A stretch of DNA of 64,000 bases from JAAZKA01 sp034926225 (lineage in GTDB: Bacteria; Bacillota; Clostridia; Oscillospirales; QAMX01), in the NCBI GenBank assembly GCA_034926225.1, contig JAYFRF010000003.1, positions 1-64,000 on the forward strand, in the 5' to 3' direction. Both the position numbers and the translations under genes were made by a program. Below, one piece after another: positions 8,056-16,052 of this stretch (its first letter is position 1; each line of letters starts with the position of its first letter). Below the pieces are notes generated by a model that had not been told where the DNA came from, ran no database searches, and saw only the letters and a program-made list of their open reading frames with translations.

Positions 8056-10083
8056 TCACTCAATTCCAAGCGCCTTCACGATAGCATCCTCCGGACTGCT
8101 GTAAAAGGAAATCTGGAACTTTGCAAACAGATCTGCAGGAACGGTTGCAATGTCAGCTGCGCTGCTCATCGGGATGAGGATGCGCTTGGCACCGGCATCG
8201 AAAGCCGCCTGCAACGTGGAGGCAAGCTCCTCAACCTTATTGATGGTCCCGCCGATGCTCATTGAGCCCAGAATGCACATCTGCGGCAGAACCGGCCTGT
8301 CCAGAGCACAACTGCAGTATGCGGTCATCGTGGCGAGAGAGACGTTGCTGTCGAGTCCGACACCCTGACAATCCTGAATGTGCATCAGATAGTCCTTCGA
8401 ATCCACGGAGATGGACGCACTGATCTGTTTCGCGTTGGCCCGGAAATAGTTCTGAGCCGTCTTGACGGATTCCTTTGTCTCTTTAGCACTCTGCATGCCA
8501 GTTACATCGAACTTGCCGGAACCTTCGGTCATGGTGGTCTCAAATTTGAAAAGGCCCATCATGCCGTTTGTGCCGTTGGCAACGGTATATACGTGACCGG
8601 GCTTTCCGACGCCTTCCGGGATCAGCTTCCCGCCATCCTGTTCGAGGACCGGCACGAAGACTTCTTCCATATTGGAAAGACGGATATAAGAGAACTGAAC
8701 ATCATAGAATTCCATGCCGCCGATTTTCTTTAGCTGCTCTTTGACCCTTCTGCGGCCTTCAATGGCGTACTTCAGGATTTCTTCGATTTCAGCCTCGGTG
8801 TATTTCCCGTCCGGGTACAGCAGCTTTGTCAGGCCGGACACCATCTTGCGGACAGCAATCGTGTCACGCTGGTTCAGGCATCTGCCGAGCTTGAAATACT
8901 TGTCGAATGCATCGGTTTCCGGCACCTTCCGCATTTCACGCATAAATTCCGCAAAATAGTCGGAAATAAAGCCGTAATTGTCGGTGAAGTATTCCGGACG
9001 CATCTTGGGAATTTCCCAGCCGGGTATATAGCAATGCATCCTGTCAAAGAAAGCACTGTCAATCATGGCCTCCGGGAACGGCTCAAACAAATGAGACGTT
9101 TTTAGCAAGTAATCCACGCTCTGATTGATGTTTCCAACGAAAACCATAGAGGCATTGGCCTGAATTGCTTCCTTGCCTCTGGCAAAAGAACCCGAAGACA
9201 TGTAGTCCTTCATAATCTGAACGCCGTCTTTATCTTTGAAGTTAATTCCGGCAACCTCGTCGAATGCCACACAGTCCCAGATGCCGACCAGACCGACCTG
9301 CCGCTTGCCCATGTTAAAAAACAGATTTGCCACGGTAGTCTGTCCTCCGGAAATCAGGATGGAGTTCGGAGACAGTTCCTTGTAGATGTGGGATTTGCCA
9401 GTTCCGCGAGGTCCCAGTTCACAGGTGTTGACGTTGTTTTCGATGAGCGGGACCAGACGGGCAAGCAGATGCCACTTGGTACGATACTCAAACTGCGTGG
9501 GCTCCATGCCACAGGAGCGAAGCAGGAAATCGATCCACTCTTCCTTCTCAAACTGGCTGCGAGCCTCGATGATTTCATTCTTGTCCAGATTCGGCATCTG
9601 GATTGGAGTGATGTCATTGATTACGAACGGGCTCTGCTTTTTCTCATCTTCGTTGTAGAAATAGGTAAGGACAACAATGCACCAGATGCCTCCGGTGAGA
9701 AGCTTATCATATTCCCGGACATACTTCGGATGAACATAGATGCCATGGATGCCGAGAAACAGGAAGTCAGCCTCATACTGGTCGATGCGCTCATTCAGCT
9801 TTACGCTGATTTTATCGATGACCGTATAGTTGCTGTTCTCCTTGATTTTGGCCTTAATTTGCTCAGCTTCATCCGGACGGACATAGTTATCCGCCAGAAT
9901 ACGTTTGACCTGCTCAATCCCGGCGGCGACTTCATCTTCATCATCGGAGGTGCAGTATGTTCCCAGCAGATACTCCAGCACATAGGTCGGAACATTTGCG
10001 CTGTCTTTGATTTTCTTTGTGGCGCCCTTCGGAACTACTCTTCCAGAAAAGAGCTTAAATACTTTTTTGTCTAGAGCATCCAT
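8056..10083 (-). CDS. brxL: BREX system Lon-like AAA+ protein BrxL
   Basis: 675 residues, the full length of BrxL. It has an AAA+ domain with Walker A GPRGTGKSH at ~224-232, followed by GIWDCVAFDEVAGI (Walker B-like). The C-terminal Lon-like domain has GLDSNVSLATM, then the SMSIGGTINKVEELA and AGAKRILIP blocks. BrxL is the conserved last gene of type 1 BREX phage-defence operons and forms DNA-binding multimers. The start has GGAGG at 10091-10095, which overlaps the stop codon of a vanished upstream gene (10096-10098). No other BREX gene survives in the window, so brxL is an orphan in reading-frame-intact condition. Whether it is expressed is unclear because its operon promoter is gone. Confidence 0.9.
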   Translation of the reverse strand: MDALDKKVFKLFSGRVVPKGATKKIKDSANVPTYVLEYLLGTYCTSDDEDEVAAGIEQVKRILADNYVRPDEAEQIKAKIKENSNYTVIDKISVKLNERIDQYEADFLFLGIHGIYVHPKYVREYDKLLTGGIWCIVVLTYFYNEDEKKQSPFVINDITPIQMPNLDKNEIIEARSQFEKEEWIDFLLRSCGMEPTQFEYRTKWHLLARLVPLIENNVNTCELGPRGTGKSHIYKELSPNSILISGGQTTVANLFFNMGKRQVGLVGIWDCVAFDEVAGINFKDKDGVQIMKDYMSSGSFARGKEAIQANASMVFVGNINQSVDYLLKTSHLFEPFPEAMIDSAFFDRMHCYIPGWEIPKMRPEYFTDNYGFISDYFAEFMREMRKVPETDAFDKYFKLGRCLNQRDTIAVRKMVSGLTKLLYPDGKYTEAEIEEILKYAIEGRRRVKEQLKKIGGMEFYDVQFSYIRLSNMEEVFVPVLEQDGGKLIPEGVGKPGHVYTVANGTNGMMGLFKFETTMTEGSGKFDVTGMQSAKETKESVKTAQNYFRANAKQISASISVDSKDYLMHIQDCQGVGLDSNVSLATMTAYCSCALDRPVLPQMCILGSMSIGGTINKVEELASTLQAAFDAGAKRILIPMSSAADIATVPADLFAKFQISFYSSPEDAIVKALGIE

Positions 10084-10095
10084 ACTGTAACCTCC

Positions 10096-10167
10096 TTAAA
10101 ACACCTTAAAGGAAAGGATATCTATAGTAAACTGTTCTTTCTCGATATACTCGTCCGGCTTTGACGC
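10096..10167 (-). pseudogene. C-terminal tail of the gene once upstream of brxL, probably pglZ
   Basis: On the minus strand the codons DASKPDEYIEKEQFTIDILS, then FKVF and TAA, end exactly at the brxL ribosome site (TAAGGAGG). This is the spacing of adjacent genes in one operon. In type 1 BREX the gene before brxL is pglZ, so this is most likely the last ~23 codons of pglZ. The identity comes from gene order, not from recognising the residues. The rest is replaced by recombinase sequence at about 10165. Confidence 0.45.
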
Positions 10168-10776
10168 ATCAAGTCCGTAAGTCGTTTCGCTCGAAACACC
10201 GTGGACAGTTTGACAACGGTTCGAAAGCTGAAAGAAAAAGGCATTGAGGTATATTTTGAGAAAGAAGGTATTGCTACGCTTGGCAGCAAGGGTGAGCTGC
10301 TCATCACAATAATGTCGAGCCTCGCACAAGAAGAAAGTCGTTCTATTTCTGAAAATGTGACATGGGGTCAACGGAAGCGTTTTGCTGACGGCAAGATCAG
10401 CATCGCGTACGGGCAGTTCCTCGGATACCGAAAAGGAGTGGACGGGCTGCCAGAGATTGTACCGGAGGAAGCAGAAACGGTGCGAACCATCTACCGCCTG
10501 TTCATACAGGGCAAGACTACCAATGCGATTGCAGCCACCCTCACGAAGCAAGGCATTCCCACGCCGGGAGGCAAGGAAAAATGGCAGGCTTCCACGGTTG
10601 ATAGTATTCTCACCAACGAAAAATACAAGGGCGACGCTATGTTGCAAAAAAAAATTACCGTGGATTTTCTGACAAAGAAGCAGAAAATTAATGAAGGCGA
10701 AGTGCCTCAATTTTATGTAGAAAACAGTCATCCCGCGATTATCTGCCCAGATGAATGGAATAGAGTACAGGATTAA
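10165..10776 (+). pseudogene. Large serine recombinase, middle part, lacking the catalytic N-terminus
   Basis: Sequence starts abruptly at RIKSVSRFARNTVDSLTTVR, i.e. within the resolvase domain after the catalytic Ser. It continues with GIEVYFEKEGI, LAQEESRSISENV and then the recombinase domain (GYRKG, EAETVRTIYRLF, NEKYKGDAMLQK). The first ~70 residues are absent. The ORF stops at TAA 10774-10776, with the C-terminal part following in the same frame. Such enzymes integrate Tn4451/ICE-type elements and phages. This copy cannot be active. Confidence 0.75.
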
Positions 10777-11451
10777 ATGACAAGGAGAAAAGCGACTGGG
10801 CGGCATCATAACAGCTTGAGTCCTTTTTCAGCAAAAATCATATGCGGCGACTGCGGAGAGTATTACGGCTCAAAGGTTTGGCACTCCACCAGCAAATACC
10901 GTCGCACTATTTGGCAGTGCAACGCCAAGTTCAAGGGTGCTGAAAAATGCCGAACCCCTCATTTGTATGAGGATGACATCAAGGCACTGTTCCTGAACGC
11001 AGTGAGTGAGCTGATGATTGACAGAGAGGCGCTTATTGAGGACGGCAGAGCGTTACGTATGGCATTTAACGATTTCAGCAACATTGACAAGGAAATCGGC
11101 GAAATCACCAGCGAGATGGATGTGCTTTCCAGCCTGGTACAAAAACTGGTCGATGCAAACGCCACCACGACGCTTGACCAGACGGATTACAGAAACCGAT
11201 ACGACATTTATATTGAACGCTTCGACAAAGCCAAAAAGCGGCTGGACTCTCTACGGGAGCAGCGTCAAATGCAGGAACTAAAGGGCGACATTCTGAGTGG
11301 TTTTCTGTTCGTGTTGAGCGAACAGTACGAACTGCCGATGGTTTTCAAGGAAGCCACGTGGGACGCGCTGGCAGACCATGTGACCGTTCATGCTGATGGT
11401 AGAGTGGTTTTTACCTTCAAGAATGGCACAGAGGTTACGGAAACGTTGTAA
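10777..11451 (+). pseudogene. Large serine recombinase, C-terminal zinc-ribbon and coiled-coil part
   Basis: The part is directly in frame after the TAA at 10774-10776. It carries the recombinase zinc ribbon (CGDCGEYYGSKVWHST...WQCN, with a later CRTPHLYED). A long predicted coiled coil (~residues 75-180) and a beta-strand tail follow. The ATG at 10777 is codon one only by chance, since the homologous proteins have a residue rather than a stop before it. A terminator hairpin follows at 11472. Confidence 0.75.
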
Positions 11452-11471
11452 AACATCATCATTATATTATG

Positions 11472-11500
11472 AAAGCCCTCGATTGAACAGAGGGCTTTTA
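11472..11500 (+). terminator. Terminator after the recombinase
   Basis: AAAGCCCTC, a 9-base loop, then GAGGGCTTTT: a clean 9-bp stem followed by T residues. Confidence 0.8.
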
Positions 11501-11617
11501 CATATCGTCCTATGGCCCTGCTTCTTTTGGAAACTAATAGAAAAACGATAGCTGTGGTCTGATGATTACCACAGGTGCATCTTTTCCGCAGAAAGTCCTT
11601 GTTTTAACGTCTTTTCA

Positions 11618-11669
11618 AGGTATAAAAAAGCGTTAAGGCAACTGATACAATTGTATCAATTGCCTTAAC
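11618..11669 (-). terminator. Terminator of the tRNA-Pro transcript
   Basis: A 38-base near-perfect palindrome at 11632-11669 (arms GTTAAGGCAACTGATACAA and its complement, one mismatch) is followed on the minus strand by GCTTTTTTATA. It starts five bases after the tRNA 3' end. Confidence 0.75.
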
Positions 11670-11674
11670 TGCTA

Positions 11675-11750
11675 TGGTCCGAGTGACAGGGTTCGAACCT
11701 GCGGCCTGATGGTCCCAAACCACCCGCGCTACCAACTGCGCCACACCCGG
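11675..11750 (-). tRNA. tRNA-Pro (anticodon TGG)
   Basis: The minus strand folds as a complete cloverleaf. The acceptor CCGGGTG pairs with CACTCGG, and the D arm contains GCGCAGTTGGTAGCGC. The anticodon stem GGTGG/CCATC has loop TTTGGGA (anticodon TGG), the T arm contains GGTTCGAACC, and the encoded end is ACCA. It lies at the border between the decayed island and the glyQS core region. Confidence 0.93.
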
Positions 11751-11865
11751 GAATATGAAATTAACAGCGCTGAGAGCAGGTGCGCTAACGGTTGTGTTAC
11801 ACCTTGATATAGCAAAAAAGGGCTTCTTGACAACGCGGTTTTGATTATAACATACTTTTTAACTC

Positions 11866-11893
11866 TTGACAAGAGGTATTTTTACTGTATAAT
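11866..11893 (+). promoter_or_regulatory. Promoter of glyQS
   Basis: TTGACA at 11866-11871 and TATAAT at 11888-11893 with a 16-base spacer, both consensus, ~45 bases before the glyQS start. No T-box is present in the short leader. Confidence 0.8.
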
Positions 11894-11937
11894 AAGAATA
11901 TTACAAAAATACACGTCAGGAAGGAAACGGACCTTTT

Positions 11938-13332
11938 ATGCTTGCGAATACCGAGAAAACGATGGATAAAATCGTGGCGCTGTGCCGTGGACGCGGCTTT
12001 GTATACGCCGGAAGCGAGATTTACGGGGGACTTTCCAACACATGGGACTATGGGCCTTTAGGCGTTGAGTTCAAAAACAACGTCAAGCGCGCGTGGTGGA
12101 AGAAATTTGTGCAGGAAAATCCGTATAATGTCGGACTGGACGCGGCGATTCTTATGAATCCTGAAGTCTGGGTCGGTTCCGGTCATGTTGTCAACTTCAA
12201 CGATCCCTTAATCGACTGCAAGGCATGCAAAATGCGCCACCGTGCGGATAAGTTGATCGAGGAGTGGGCACATGAAAACAGTGTCGATGTCCATGTCGAG
12301 GGTATGACGAATGATCAGCTTTCCGCTTACATCGCGGAGCAAAAGATCCCGTGCCCCGGCTGTGGCAAGAGCGAGTTTACGCCCATCCGCAAGTTTAACA
12401 TGATGTTCAAGACCTTCCAGGGAGTGACCGAAGATAGCCAAACGCAGATCTACCTCCGTCCGGAGACCGCGCAGGGTATCTTCGTTAACTTCGAGAATGT
12501 CCGCCGTACGACCAGAAGGAAGCTGCCGTTCGGTATCGCGCAGATCGGTAAATCCTTCCGCAACGAGATCACGCCTGGTAACTTCACGTTCCGTACGCGT
12601 GAGTTCGAGCAGATGGAGCTGGAGTTCTTTTGCCGCCCGGGAGAGGATCTTGAATGGTTTGCGTATTGGAAGGAATACTGCCGCCAGTTCCTCTTAGGCC
12701 TCGGCATGCGTGAAGAGAATCTGAAGCTGCGGGACCATGAAAAGGAAGAGCTGTCGCATTATTCCAACGCGACGACTGACTTCGAGTATCTGTTCCCGTT
12801 TGGTTGGGGTGAGCTCTGGGGCGTCGCTGACCGTACCGATTTCGACCTGAAGGCGCATTCGGCGCATTCCGGGCAGACGCTCGACTATTTCGATGCCGAA
12901 ACGAATGAGCATTGCATCCCATACTGCATCGAGCCGTCTCTGGGCGCTGACCGCGCGGCGCTTGCGCTCCTGATCGACGCTTATGACGAGGAAGTCATCG
13001 GCGATAAGGATACGCGTGTGGTGCTGCATCTGCATCCGGCGCTGGCGCCGTATAAGGCTGCCGTACTGCCGCTGTCGAAGAAGCTCGGCGACCAGGCGCG
13101 TCCGATTTATGAGATGCTTGCCAAGAACTTCATGGTCGATTACGACGAAACCGGCTCGATCGGTAAGCGTTACCGTCGCGAGGATGAGATCGGGACACCG
13201 CTGTGCGTCACCATTGATTTCCAGACGGCGGAGGATGGCTGTGTCACCGTACGCGATCGAGATTCGATGGAGCAGGTGCGTATTCCGGTGGGAGAGCTGA
13301 AGGCGTATGTTGCGGACAAATGCGCGTATTGA
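11938..13332 (+). CDS. glyQS: Glycyl-tRNA synthetase, dimeric (alpha2) type
   Basis: 464 residues of a class II aminoacyl-tRNA synthetase that charges tRNA-Gly. Visible: SEIYGGLSNTWDYGPLGVE near the N-terminus; a zinc-binding insertion with Cys pairs at ~94/97 and ~139/142; motif 2 (SFRNEITPGNFTFRTREFEQ); the Glu-rich MELEFF; and motif 3 (GADRAALALL). The C-terminal anticodon-binding domain is complete. ATG 11938 is the first start after the promoter. The in-frame Met at residue 9 (MDKIVALC) is an alternative. It is a single gene, followed by a hairpin and then the NYN gene. Confidence 0.95.
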   Translation: MLANTEKTMDKIVALCRGRGFVYAGSEIYGGLSNTWDYGPLGVEFKNNVKRAWWKKFVQENPYNVGLDAAILMNPEVWVGSGHVVNFNDPLIDCKACKMRHRADKLIEEWAHENSVDVHVEGMTNDQLSAYIAEQKIPCPGCGKSEFTPIRKFNMMFKTFQGVTEDSQTQIYLRPETAQGIFVNFENVRRTTRRKLPFGIAQIGKSFRNEITPGNFTFRTREFEQMELEFFCRPGEDLEWFAYWKEYCRQFLLGLGMREENLKLRDHEKEELSHYSNATTDFEYLFPFGWGELWGVADRTDFDLKAHSAHSGQTLDYFDAETNEHCIPYCIEPSLGADRAALALLIDAYDEEVIGDKDTRVVLHLHPALAPYKAAVLPLSKKLGDQARPIYEMLAKNFMVDYDETGSIGKRYRREDEIGTPLCVTIDFQTAEDGCVTVRDRDSMEQVRIPVGELKAYVADKCAY

Positions 13333-13355
13333 GTAACCGCGGTCAACGCGGGTGT

Positions 13356-13393
13356 GAGGGACGCGGTTTTATCAGATGATAACCGCATCCCTC
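13356..13393 (+). terminator. Hairpin after glyQS
   Basis: GAGGGACGCGGTTTTATCA pairs with TGATAACCGCATCCCTC (one wobble and a one-base bulge). It lacks a T run, so termination may be weak or the hairpin may be part of the next gene's leader. Confidence 0.45.
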
Positions 13394-13424
13394 GTGCGAA
13401 TCAAAATGAGTTAGGAGCATTTTT

Positions 13425-15356
13425 GTGTCCGGTGAAAAAAAATTCGCCGTCCTGATCGACTCGGATAACGTGTCGGATAAGTATATTAAAATCATTTTAG
13501 ATGAAATTTCAAATGATGGAATCACAACCTATAAGCGTATCTACGGAGATTGGACAAAAACAACACAGGCATCGTGGAAGTCGGTGCTATTAAACTACTC
13601 GATCACGCCGGTACAGCAGTATGCGTATACGACGGGCAAGAACGCGACGGATTCCGCGATGATTATCGACGCGATGGACATTCTCTATTCAGGGAATGTG
13701 GACGGTTTCGCGTTGGTGTCGTCGGATTCCGATTTTACGCGGCTTGCGTCAAGACTGCGTGAATCGGGGATGACCGTCGTAGGCATGGGTGAGCGCAAGA
13801 CGCCGAGTGCGTTCATCGCGGCATGTAACAAGTTTAAATATCTCGACGTTTTGGCTAAAGCCGAAACGCCGAAGTCGGTGGCGCAGGTCGATAAGGGCGA
13901 CGCGCTGGAGAGTGTGAAGCAGGCCGTTGTCACCATCGTCGCGGAGAATTCCGATGAGGATGGCTGGGCGTTTATCGGTGATATCGGGAATGTCCTGAAT
14001 AAGCGTTTTCCGGATTTCGACGTGCGTAACTTTGGGTATTCGAAGCTGACGCCGTTTATGAAGTCGCTCGGGATTTTTGAGGATCGCACCGAGCGTACCA
14101 ATGATAATGGCCGGCAGGTATTTCTGCGGGTACGTTCCGCTGCGCTGATTGCCGCGGTGCCTGTGCAGCCGATGCAGGCTGCGCAGCCCGTGACACCGAC
14201 GCAGCAGCCCGCGATACCGGCGGGGAACGCGGGAATGAACGGGAATAATGCCCGTCGACGCGTGCAGGGGATGCGCCAGCAGACGAGTAAGGCGGTTTCG
14301 GTTAAGTCGGCGCCGCAGAACAAGCCCACGCCAAAAGCAGAGCTTCCGGCATCGGCGGAGCTGGCCGTGAAGGAAGTGAAGAGTATCGATACCAGCGCGG
14401 AAGCGGCGATCTCGAGGTTGGTGGCAGCAGCGGAAGTTGCGGATGCGTCTAAGGTGAAAACGATTGCGGCAGAAGTTGTAACGGAGACTGTGGAGAAGGC
14501 CGAACCGAAGGTGGAAGCGCCGAAGGCCGAGATTCCGAAGGAAAGCGTACCGCAGGAGACGATATCGAAGCCTGTGAAGGCGGAAGCACCGAATAAAGCT
14601 CAGATGCCGATGATGCCGCGGTTAGTTATCGCGGCGGAACCGACGGTAAAGAAGCCCGCTCCCGCAAAGAGCGCGCCGATGATGCCGATTCTGGTATTGG
14701 CGGCTGACGCAGCAAAGCTGGTTGAGGAAGCACAGAGCAAAGCTGCGGAAAAACTGACCGAGAAGGTCGAGAAAAAGGAACAGGAAGCATCGGCCGAAGC
14801 GGAAAAGCCTGTTGAGTTACCGCCGGAAAAGCTGCCAGAACCGGTAGCGGAACTAAAACCCAGAGTAGCGAGCGAGAAGAAGGAATCCCCCGTGCCTGCA
14901 AAGAAACCTGCCAGACGGCGCAGTAATGCATTGTCTAAGCCGAAGGTGCAGTCGGCTGTGGAGGAAAAACCGGTGGAAACGAAGCCGGAACCTGAAAAGG
15001 CAGCCGAAGGGAAGTCCGCGGAGACAAAGGCCGCGCCGGCAGGCAGAAAAACCTCTCGTGTAGCCAAAAAGCCGGTCCCGTCAAAGCTTGCCGAGCAAAC
15101 GGCTGAAAAGAAGGCGCCTGTCGAGCCGACGCAGGAAAAGTCCGAGCAGGAGAAACCCGTTGACGAGAAGCCCAAACGTCGCAATACACCCGGTCGCCGT
15201 CCGGAAAAGCAGAGTGAGGGCGGCACCAATGCTGTAAATCAGGATGTAACCGAAGCGCCGATACCGTCGGCAGCGGGAGCGATCGCGCAGGTGAATCCGG
15301 GTATCGCACAAGCGCCGGTAAATCCGACGATGCCGCAGAAGGCGGAGGAAAAGTAA
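13425..15356 (+). CDS. NYN-domain / LOTUS (OST-HTH) RNA-binding protein with long charged tail
   Basis: GTG start at 13425 with TTAGGAG upstream. Residues ~5-145 form a NYN (PIN-like nuclease) domain with the acidic cluster LIDSDNVS, TDSAMIIDAMD and LVSSDSDFTRL. Residues ~165-230 form an OST-HTH/LOTUS domain (VTIVAENSDEDGWAFIGDIG...FGYSKLTPFMKSLGIFE). Bacterial NYN-LOTUS proteins are thought to act on RNA. The remaining ~400 residues are low complexity (Ala, Pro, Lys, Glu) without recognisable domains and are probably disordered. That tail is far longer than the short linker usual in the family. The nitroreductase gene starts three bases after the stop. Confidence 0.8.
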   Translation: MSGEKKFAVLIDSDNVSDKYIKIILDEISNDGITTYKRIYGDWTKTTQASWKSVLLNYSITPVQQYAYTTGKNATDSAMIIDAMDILYSGNVDGFALVSSDSDFTRLASRLRESGMTVVGMGERKTPSAFIAACNKFKYLDVLAKAETPKSVAQVDKGDALESVKQAVVTIVAENSDEDGWAFIGDIGNVLNKRFPDFDVRNFGYSKLTPFMKSLGIFEDRTERTNDNGRQVFLRVRSAALIAAVPVQPMQAAQPVTPTQQPAIPAGNAGMNGNNARRRVQGMRQQTSKAVSVKSAPQNKPTPKAELPASAELAVKEVKSIDTSAEAAISRLVAAAEVADASKVKTIAAEVVTETVEKAEPKVEAPKAEIPKESVPQETISKPVKAEAPNKAQMPMMPRLVIAAEPTVKKPAPAKSAPMMPILVLAADAAKLVEEAQSKAAEKLTEKVEKKEQEASAEAEKPVELPPEKLPEPVAELKPRVASEKKESPVPAKKPARRRSNALSKPKVQSAVEEKPVETKPEPEKAAEGKSAETKAAPAGRKTSRVAKKPVPSKLAEQTAEKKAPVEPTQEKSEQEKPVDEKPKRRNTPGRRPEKQSEGGTNAVNQDVTEAPIPSAAGAIAQVNPGIAQAPVNPTMPQKAEEK

Positions 15357-15359
15357 GCT

Positions 15360-15926
15360 ATGACCGCGTTTGAGCTGATGCATACCCGCCGAACGGTGCG
15401 GAAGTTTACTCAGCAGCCCGTGTCGTGTGATCAGCTGCTTCACTGTGTGGAAGCGGCGCGCGTCGCGCCGTCAGGTGCGAATTTACAGCCGCTGCAATAT
15501 AAGCTGATCTGCGACGCGCAGGGATGCGCGGCACTGTTCCCCCATCTTTCGTGGGCGGGGTATCTGAGACCTAACGGTACGCCTGCGGAAGAAGAACGTC
15601 CGACGGCATACATCGTCGTTGTGCAGAATACCGACCGCAGACCTGTCGGCGCGGAATTCGATGCGGGAGCCGCTATTATGAGCATCCTGCTGTGCGCCGA
15701 AGAAGAAGGTTTGGAGGCGTGCTGGATTGCGTCGGTAGACAAGGATGCCGCGGCCAAACTGTACGGCTTTGCGGAAAATCAGAGGGTGCTTGCCGTGATC
15801 GCGTTGGGTTATCCGGCGCAGCAGGCGGTTGAAGTGCCGATGGTGGATGGCAATGTGCGGTATTATCTTGATGAAGATAACCGGCTGAATGTACCAAAAC
15901 GGAGCATGGAGGATATCCTGCTCTGA
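15360..15926 (+). CDS. Nitroreductase-family flavoprotein
   Basis: 188 residues starting MTAFELMHTRRTVRKFTQQP, with the R-[ST]-x-R-x-[FY] opening typical of FMN-dependent nitroreductases. APSGANLQPL (FMN binding) and GLEACWIASV follow. These enzymes use NAD(P)H to reduce nitro or quinone compounds, or serve in other flavin chemistry. The substrate cannot be told. The start has GGAGG inside the end of the upstream gene, three bases away, so translation is coupled. A strong terminator follows. Confidence 0.85.
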   Translation: MTAFELMHTRRTVRKFTQQPVSCDQLLHCVEAARVAPSGANLQPLQYKLICDAQGCAALFPHLSWAGYLRPNGTPAEEERPTAYIVVVQNTDRRPVGAEFDAGAAIMSILLCAEEEGLEACWIASVDKDAAAKLYGFAENQRVLAVIALGYPAQQAVEVPMVDGNVRYYLDEDNRLNVPKRSMEDILL

Positions 15927-15942
15927 AAAACAAATAGCCGCA

Positions 15943-15998
15943 GAAAGAAACGAGGCAGGTCGGCCCCACAAAGGGGGCTGACTTGTCCCGTTTCTTTG
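15943..15998. terminator. Bidirectional terminator between convergent genes
   Basis: AAAGAAACGAGGCAGGTCGG (and CCCC) pairs with GGGGGCTGACTTGTCCCGTT (and TCTTT): ~24 bp with a few mismatches and A/T runs on both sides. Confidence 0.75.
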
Positions 15999-16052
15999 TA
16001 TCAAGCCAATCGCTACAGACGATGGCTCGTATATTCCACTGAAGGATCGCAT

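Noticed and set aside
11632..11669. Attachment site of the island at the tRNA-Pro
   Set aside because: The palindrome is explained as the tRNA terminator (T run on the minus strand), and no second copy was seen near 4810.
13356..13393. T-box or riboswitch between glyQS and the NYN gene
   Set aside because: Only one hairpin of ~17 bp without T-box sequence or a second alternative structure.
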